Shown one piece after another: positions 55,863-64,000 of a DNA stretch of 64,000 bases. Each line of letters starts with the position of its first letter. Position 1 is the stretch's first letter. Made by a program: the position numbers and the translations under genes. Under the pieces are notes generated by a model. That model did not search any database and was not told the origin of the DNA. It was given only the letters and a program-made list of their open reading frames with translations. Location: assembly GCA_037176845.1 (NCBI GenBank), contig JAYKXP010000001.1, positions 372,001 to 436,000 on the forward strand, written 5' to 3'. Source of the stretch: Paramarasmius palmivorus (lineage: Eukaryota; Basidiomycota; Agaricomycetes; Agaricales; Marasmiaceae).

Positions 55863-58168
55863 ATGTCGTCTTCAGACATTCCTGCAACATTTTCTCTCCC
55901 TAGAATCATTACTCTACTTGCTTCCCTTCTTTGCTCTTTGGCCTCTGGTACAAACTATGTGAGTAGCAGCAGAATTGGCTCTTTAATGCTACTGAACCAG
56001 AGATGTTCAGGTATATTCAGGCGAGGCAATCGATAACAGTTTTACAACATTGAAACTCACTGGAACCTGCAGCCTACTCTCCTCAACTTGGATCACGACT
56101 TCACATAAACCATACAATCCTCAATGTCGTTGGTCTCGGCGGGAACGGTCAGTCCTGAGGCCTACTAAGTCTCTGGTCATCTGTTGAAGCTTTTGCGGCT
56201 CTAGTTGGAATGTATCTCAGTGGTCCATTCTGGGGTAAAATAGTCGATTCGAAGGGTCCCAGAATCCCTCTCCTCAGCTCTTTTGCCCTTCATCTCATAG
56301 GATATTCGGGCATTCGGACAATTTACAGCAACGGCCTTCCTGAAGGGACCAAATCTCTATCACATTTCACAATATTTCTCCTAGTTCTATGCAGTTTCAT
56401 GACTGGAGTTGGTGGAAACGCTGGAATGTGCAGCGGGATAAACACTACAGCCAAATCCTTCCCTGACCACGTCGTGCGTTGTCTTACATCCTCATTCTAT
56501 TTTTGCAATCACTAATGCCTCAAGTATTTTCTAGCGTGGCTCAACTACAGGACTAGTCATTTCCGGCTTTGGACTATCAGCATTCTTTTTCTCTACGCTC
56601 GCTCATCTCGTTACACCCGGCGACACTTCTTCATTCCTTTTACTTCTAGCTCTGGGTACCTCACTTCCCATGCTCGTCGGTTTCTTCACCGTCAGACCTA
56701 TTCCTTTACCGCCATCCGAGGTCGAGCACCATCATTTCCACCACGACCACGAACACGTTGACTACGCGGAAGTTGACGCGGCATCCATAACGCCTACAGT
56801 TCTCGATCACCACCACGATAACGACAGCCGAACACACTTGCTAGGACCCGAAGATGAGGACGAAGAGGTCTTGGAGGAAGGTCGTGGTGTAGAACTGAGC
56901 CCACCGCGGACCAGGGCTTCTTCCCGGCGCAGTCGACGCGATTCAAGAAGTACTGTCAGACATATACCCGTCGAATCAGGACCAAATGTACATGGTTTAA
57001 GCCTCTTCAAGACTCTAGACTTTTGGGTGTTGTTTGGTATCTTATCCTTGCGTGAGTCTATTCTATTCGGTCGTTAGTCACTGGATTCACGAAAGCGGCA
57101 GTCAGCGGGACGGGATTGATGTGTATGTATTGGTTTCCGCGTAGCCCTTGACGTTTCTCATCTAGCCAAAAATGGTAGACATCAACAACGTAGGATCCAT
57201 GTCACAGGCCCTTTATGCTCATGAAGTTCTGGAGGCCTTCGATCCAGTGCAGGCTTCCAAATGGCAATCTGCGCAAGTCTCAACAGTCAGTTTCATGAAT
57301 TTCTCAGGGAGAGTTTTCATCGGTACGACAAACTTGGTGCATTTCATAACCTAAGGCTCATTGGGACTTTCACCAGGCCTTCTCTCGGATTTCATCAAAG
57401 CTCGGCTTGGATTACCTCGATCTTACCTACTGCTCCTCGTTTCTTTCTTGGTGTTGATCTCACAACTCATCGCTACCCATATTGAGACTGTAGAACACCT
57501 GTGGAAGGCATCTGCAGTCCTGGGATTGGGATATGGAACAGTGTTCTCATTATTCGCTGCACTCTGTGTAGAGTGGTTTGGCCTAGGTAAGTTGGGATAT
57601 TTTAAATCGACTTCATCACCTGCGTCCTGGCCAACAACGGCCCTTTCGTTCATTCTCCCAGCGCGTCTTAACTATAACCCGCTGCGAACTTCTTATCTTT
57701 CTCTCATTCCCCCGTCACACATACTCGCGATCGTCGCCCCTTCCCATGCCACCATCCAACTGCTGACCGGTCTCGACACGATACTGATCTTTCCCAACCT
57801 TCTATACAGCACACTTCTCAGAAAATTGGGGATTTCTATCCCTCTCTCCTCTGATTGGAGGAAACATATTCTCTGTAGCATTTGGACGGAACTTGGACGC
57901 TCATGAAGGCGACTCTGCTACGTCGAAACCGAATCCCGCGGATTTTGGACCTAGTGCACCTGAGAAAGAGATCCAGTGTCTTGCAGGCAGAGCGTGTTAC
58001 GTTGATTCGCTTAGATTGACTACTGTTGCATGTTTGGTGGCGGTAGGGCTGAGTGCTTGGGCTGCATGGAGAGATAAGAAGAGAATGGAGGAAGAGAAAG
58101 CAAAACTGTCGAGTGGGCGAAGTGGAGAAGTAGATGTTATATGGGAAGAGGAAGAAGAGGAACGTTGA
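55863..58168 (+). CDS. MFS transporter, MCH1/nodulin-like type
   Basis: Start MSSSDIPATFSLPRIITLLA; then SGTNYVYSAYSPQLGSRLHI, VGMYLSGPFWGKIVDSKGPR, CSFMTGVGGNAGMCSGIN, GSTTGLVISGFGLSAFFFST and FFTVRPIPLPPSE. After the big cytosolic loop come LFKTLDFWVLFGILSLLSGT and GLMYINNVGSMSQAL, then GLLSDFIKARLGLPRSYLL, WKASAVLGLGYGTVFSLFAA and SENWGFLSLSPLIGGNIFS. The pattern fits the nodulin-like/MCH1 branch of the major facilitator family; such proteins resemble monocarboxylate carriers, but transport is unproven. The loop between helices 6 and 7 is rich in His and acids (VEHHHFHHDHEHVDYAEV; DHHHDNDSRTHLL). Exon 56011-56020 is only 10 nt and is followed by a GC-AG intron. A 221-nt intron precedes AHFSENWG. 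The C terminus is acidic (WEEEEEER). Confidence 0.87.
56011..56020 (+). other. 10-nt microexon followed by a GC-AG intron (56021-56072)
   Basis: Acceptor GATGTTCAG, exon GTATATTCAG, then a donor GCGAGG and a 52-nt intron ending CCTGCAG. It gives NYVYSAYSPQLGSR in frame, the motif expected in this transporter family. Confidence 0.7.
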
Positions 58169-58409
58169 TAGGATCTAGACGTTGGACAAGATAACAATTG
58201 TAGAATGCTATATAATTTAACTCTCGTTTTATTTATACAAGAATATCAATAGACCTAGTAGCTCAGTACAGCTTCTCGGGCTCTGCGAATTAGAGATTTG
58301 AAGACCACTAGTCTGCAACCCTGGAGCCAGGCCTTCAGGCGGGGACAGGTGAGAATTTCCTTTTTTGACAGCTTTCAGCACGCGCCTTCCGATTTTTCCT
58401 TCCTCAACC

Positions 58410-58808
58410 ATGCCTCGTATACCGCCTTCTCTCTGCCAGTTACTATCGCGTTCACTGCGCTTTCAGCCTGAAGGATTGGTTGCAGGTCCAAGGTCTCTAC
58501 TTTCAGCGTCGTCTTCACGCCAAATAACACGACCTATCACACCCTTCCTCACCCAATCTTCCCTTCGTCCACGTCTCTCACCGACGTTCAATTCCACAAA
58601 ACCGTCACCATTACAGTCTCTCTTGCTCTCGCCGTCGCCATTTTTACAGCAGCAACAAGTCCGTTATGCCCAACGCGGTACGGAATATCAGCCTTCGCAG
58701 CGAGTGAGGAAGAGGCGACATGGTTTCCTCGCACGTAAGCGGAGCAAAGGAGGGAGGAAGATTTTGGCCAGGAGGTTGGCAAAGGGCAGAAAGTACCTCA
58801 CACATTGA
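58410..58808 (+). CDS. Mitochondrial large-subunit ribosomal protein bL34m
   Basis: A single exon. The C-terminal 45 residues are the bL34 core: [20 protein letters not shown], then [20 protein letters not shown] and TGA. Before it is a long Ser/Arg/Leu-rich N terminus with few acidic residues ([20 protein letters not shown]), typical of a mitochondrial targeting sequence. It would be made in the cytosol and assembled into the mitoribosome. Confidence 0.95.
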   Translation: MPRIPPSLCQLLSRSLRFQPEGLVAGPRSLLSASSSRQITRPITPFLTQSSLRPRLSPTFNSTKPSPLQSLLLSPSPFLQQQQVRYAQRGTEYQPSQRVRKRRHGFLARKRSKGGRKILARRLAKGRKYLTH

Positions 58809-59213
58809 GCTGAGGAGCGGCTTACTGGTTATAGCGATTGGAAATGACATGGTTAGTCTCTCGTTTACTTGTGTGGTGTCTTTGCACTGACAGGGCCTAC
58901 AAAGTTTTCGCTGCACTATGTAACCAATAACCCACAGAATCATTGAAACAACGACTATCCAAGTCAGGCAGAGGGACGGGTCGCATTGGCTGGGTAGAAG
59001 CTCAATTGTTGGAATAATAGACTTGTTTCAATATTCAGCGGCAATGCAAGAGAAGAGAATCTGAGTTGAATTGAACGCATCTAAGTAAATTACATCAACG
59101 TAAAATACCTGGAAAAATATACATAGGTAAGTAATATCGTATTGGTTCGCTAGGATAACGATGCTACGACGCCCAGAATGAAGAGAAGAGGGAACCACTG
59201 TCAAGACGATAAA
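58809..59213. other. Intergenic region between converging genes
   Basis: 3' ends of the bL34m gene (+) and the isopropylmalate synthase gene (-). No other feature seen. Confidence 0.5.
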
Positions 59214-61489
<2,276 letters not shown>

Positions 61490-63023
61490 GGTTAATATGC
61501 TTTACGGGTAATGAGAATCCAGGTTATGAGGAAACGTTCTGAGTGATGATTCTGAGAAAGAGTAGTGAATGTAAAGAACTAGAAGGAAAGGAAGCACCTT
61601 TAAATACTCAGTGGCGTAGTTCAATAGCATCGCATTTCTCATCGCAAAGTTGCTGTTAGTCATGAATGCCAAGATCTGCAACGGTGAGAGGAATCGTCAG
61701 TGCGGAGCGCTAACAGTATATCACGGAAGGAATTGCTCCTACGGAACTTCTTGCTGCGTGTTTCTTGTTGCCTGAGCCACACATAGCACTGCGGAAAGGG
61801 AACAGTAAAAGAATACCCATTGCAAGGTACCATTCAGCCGGAATCCATATGGAACGGAACCATCGTCGTGGAGCCCGTGTTTCTGGGGTGGAGAACCATC
61901 GTCCATAACCCGGGAAAGAGGACGAGGTACCCACTCACTTTCACCCCATCACGAAGCAGCACAAGTAAACGTGAGAGATAATCTATAGCACAAAGTATGC
62001 CTGAACAGATTGATGACGAAAATGCTTGTAATCGAATAACAACAAAGTGATCGTGGAGTGGATGTCGCAAGTCAGAGGTGAAGTATTGCAGAACAGGACC
62101 ATCTGACATTGGTGGATCAGGATAGCCCTGGTTGTATCTCATTGGTTAAGAAAATACGAGAACGATTCCAGGTGATTCCACGCTAACCGATAGTCAATGT
62201 TTGTTTCAGGGTTGGAAAAACAGTCTACTCACATTCCCTCACCTCATCCAACTATAACCGGTAGTCTCTTCCAGTTACTCGACCCTTGACATGCAAAATT
62301 CTACCACAGGCGACAGGAGCTAGATTCCACACAACCGCCACGCATCAGGTTCGCAGTTCCGACTTGTCTGGAGATTGAGGCGAGGAACACGTTGACTGCC
62401 AGATAGCGTCGAAAAGCTCCATATCGTGGGATGAATTCAACCATTTCAACAGCAATATTGAGGCGCAGTAGCGACTATCACACCGGGGCCAATGAAGAAG
62501 AAAATAGTAGCCTTTAAACATCTGAATTTGGCTTTGAGGGCGAACGAATGATGGTGGAGAGACAAGAGTGTTTTTCCCAGGCTCAACCCAGCAAATTTCT
62601 TCTTTCAACATTCCCTGGTATCGGATTCCTCGTTTTCCCAAATCCATTCCCATAAACAGGGTAACACTTTACACGTCAAATCGTCAACAGTTCGATGTTA
62701 ATGGCTTTCTTTTCGAATCTAGCATCGTCATCAATACCTAATCTCACATGCCCGAGGAAATCCCCGTGTCCACTGGAACATCGTTTGTCCTCCGTAGCTC
62801 CAATTCATGCCTCAATGCATGCTTTCATGCGTGAGACGGTTCCTGTCTGTATCGTTATCTGCTGCTGTGGAAAATTGCTGCGCGTCGCTTGGATAACTAC
62901 GATGTGAAAGTTTGCTCTCTTACTGGAAAGTGGATTGCCAGCCAATAATGACGCGAATGAAATCTCCTGGCAAGACACCTATAATCCAAGCCATTCACAG
63001 GTCCAATATTGAACTTCTACCCG
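61490..63023. other. Intergenic region between divergent genes
   Basis: Upstream of both the isopropylmalate synthase gene (-) and the last MFS gene (+). A minus-strand segment at about 61,595-61,680 reads QILAFMTNSNFAMRNAMLLN and might be an alternative upstream exon, but no splice link was found. The rest shows short frames only. Confidence 0.45.
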
Positions 63024-64000
63024 ATGATAGAAAACACATCTACCCATACTGGATTCACTGAAGGACCCCTTCGACGTGCTTCCACTATACAATCTATTAC
63101 TCTTCCCGAACGTAAGTTTTACCATTACGCGTCAAACATTTTTGCATCGCATTGATCGCGTTGTAGCTACTCACAGGAATAGCTTAGATACCACTATCGA
63201 CCTAGAAAAGGCTGAGAGCTCATCAGGCTTCGGGTCGTCGACAGTTTTAGGATCCTCCGTCACCCTCCGCGGACCGTCGCCCAAATCTCAAGAAGAAACT
63301 GTCGTCGATTGGAATGGCGCGTATGACCCTGAGAATCCTCGCAATTGGACTAGGCATCGACGCTGGACTGTGACCCTCGTTGTCAGCCTTTTCACTTTTA
63401 TCAGGTTGGTGGTTTTCCACCCACTAGAACATGCCTTCACTAATTATTATTTAGCCCCGTAGCATCTTCTATATCTTCGCCTTCTCTTCCAGCCATATCT
63501 CAAGACCTCGGCATTCAACCAGGATCAATCATGGAGAACATGACCTTGTCGATATTCGTTCTTGCGTATGCGTTGGGCGTGAGTTCCAAGTTTGCATGAC
63601 ACCGTAGCTCAGCTCTGACGTTCTTGATAGCCTCTTATTTGGGGACCTCTGTCAGAGCTTTTTGGCAGACTGATTATTCTTCAAGTATCAAATATCTGGT
63701 TTCTTGGTAAGTGGTACATCAATAGATCTCTAGTCTGGATTTTGAATCCTGCTCAGTGTTCAACACGCTATCTGGGTTCTCCCGCACTCCGACCCAGATG
63801 CTGGTTTTCCGTTTCCTTGCTGGCTTTGGGGGCGCTGCTCCCCAGTCCCTTGGTGGAGGTGTGGTAGGAGATCTGTGGTCTCCTGAAGAACGCGGAATGG
63901 CAATGGTGGGTCGAACTCTGATTGATCTCTGTTGTTGATTCTGATGACCTACTATTACCTCACTTTTGTGTGTACCTTCCATCTATCATGTGCAGGCGTT
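63024..64000 (+). CDS. MFS drug/polyamine-type transporter, 5' part
   Basis: Cut by the right window edge. Start MIENTSTHTGFTEGPLRRAS; the first intron (about 63113-63167) joins LPE to PTHRNSLDTT. A hydrophilic N terminus leads to the DHA1-type entry motif DWNGAYDPENPRNWTRHRRW, then helix TVTLVVSLFTFISPVASSI, SPSLPAISQDLGIQPGS, FVLAYALGPLIWGPLSELFG with the loop GRLIILQVSNIWFLV, and FNTLSGFSRTPTQMLVFRFL, AGFGGAAPQSLGGGVVGDLW, SPEERGMAM. The order matches fungal multidrug/polyamine antiporters of the 12-helix class. All exons present join in frame. Substrate cannot be predicted. Confidence 0.9.

Noticed and set aside
61595..61680. Coding-like segment upstream of the isopropylmalate synthase start, possible mitochondrial leader exon
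   Set aside because: It is not Arg-rich and no intron connects it in frame to the MPML start; listed only as a possibility in the intergenic entry.

Overview
The window is nuclear DNA from a filamentous fungus, almost certainly a mushroom-forming basidiomycete (Agaricomycetes). Genes are dense, lie on both strands and are cut by many introns of about 50-60 nt with GT(A/G)NG donors and CTNAC-like branch sites. The protein set is typical of that group: SKN1/KRE6 glucan-synthesis proteins, GH45 endoglucanase, OPT oligopeptide transporter, Zn(II)2Cys6 factor, Pth11/rhodopsin-like membrane protein. All gene models here were spliced by eye from reading frames, family motifs and splice consensus, so internal exon borders are less certain than gene identities.

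Layout. 1-2.7 kb: the 3' end of a conserved protein of unknown function and an alpha/beta hydrolase. 5.4-17.2 kb: a cell-wall island with a secreted double-LysM protein, two SKN1/KRE6-type GH16 paralogues, a short-chain dehydrogenase and a GH45 endoglucanase; all but the LysM gene are on the minus strand. 18.3-29.9 kb, plus strand: a multi-pass membrane protein, a Nudix hydrolase, a very intron-rich OPT transporter and an APC-family amino-acid permease. 30.2-44.9 kb: a housekeeping/chromatin block with a ubiquitin E2 carrying an acidic tail, a large SET-domain H3K9-type methyltransferase with a long disordered N terminus, a Zn-cluster transcription factor, an IND1/NUBPL Fe-S P-loop protein and a CNNM/MAM3 protein. 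45.2-49.4 kb, minus strand: a second, inverted APC permease copy next to a type-I glutamine-synthetase-like enzyme. 51.3-64 kb: a three-finger C2H2 protein, a CLASP microtubule protein, an MCH1-like MFS transporter, mitochondrial ribosomal protein bL34m, 2-isopropylmalate synthase, and the 5' part of a drug-type MFS transporter that runs off the end.

How the genes may work together. The 5-17 kb island fits beta-glucan and cell-wall building or remodelling. The glutamine-synthetase-like gene and the neighbouring permease could form an amine/amino-acid uptake and use pair. The E2 and the SET methyltransferase converge, and both carry hydrophobic-acidic motifs that look like SUMO-interacting motifs.

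Two things stand out. First, there are extremely small exons: a 2-nt exon plus 6- and 7-nt exons in the OPT gene, consecutive 10- and 3-nt exons in the CNNM gene, and several of 10-13 nt elsewhere. At least three introns look like GC-AG. Second, single-base frame breaks recur inside otherwise well-conserved genes (IND1, CLASP, both SKN1 copies, one APC copy). They affect housekeeping genes too, which points to indel errors in the assembly more than to true pseudogenes.
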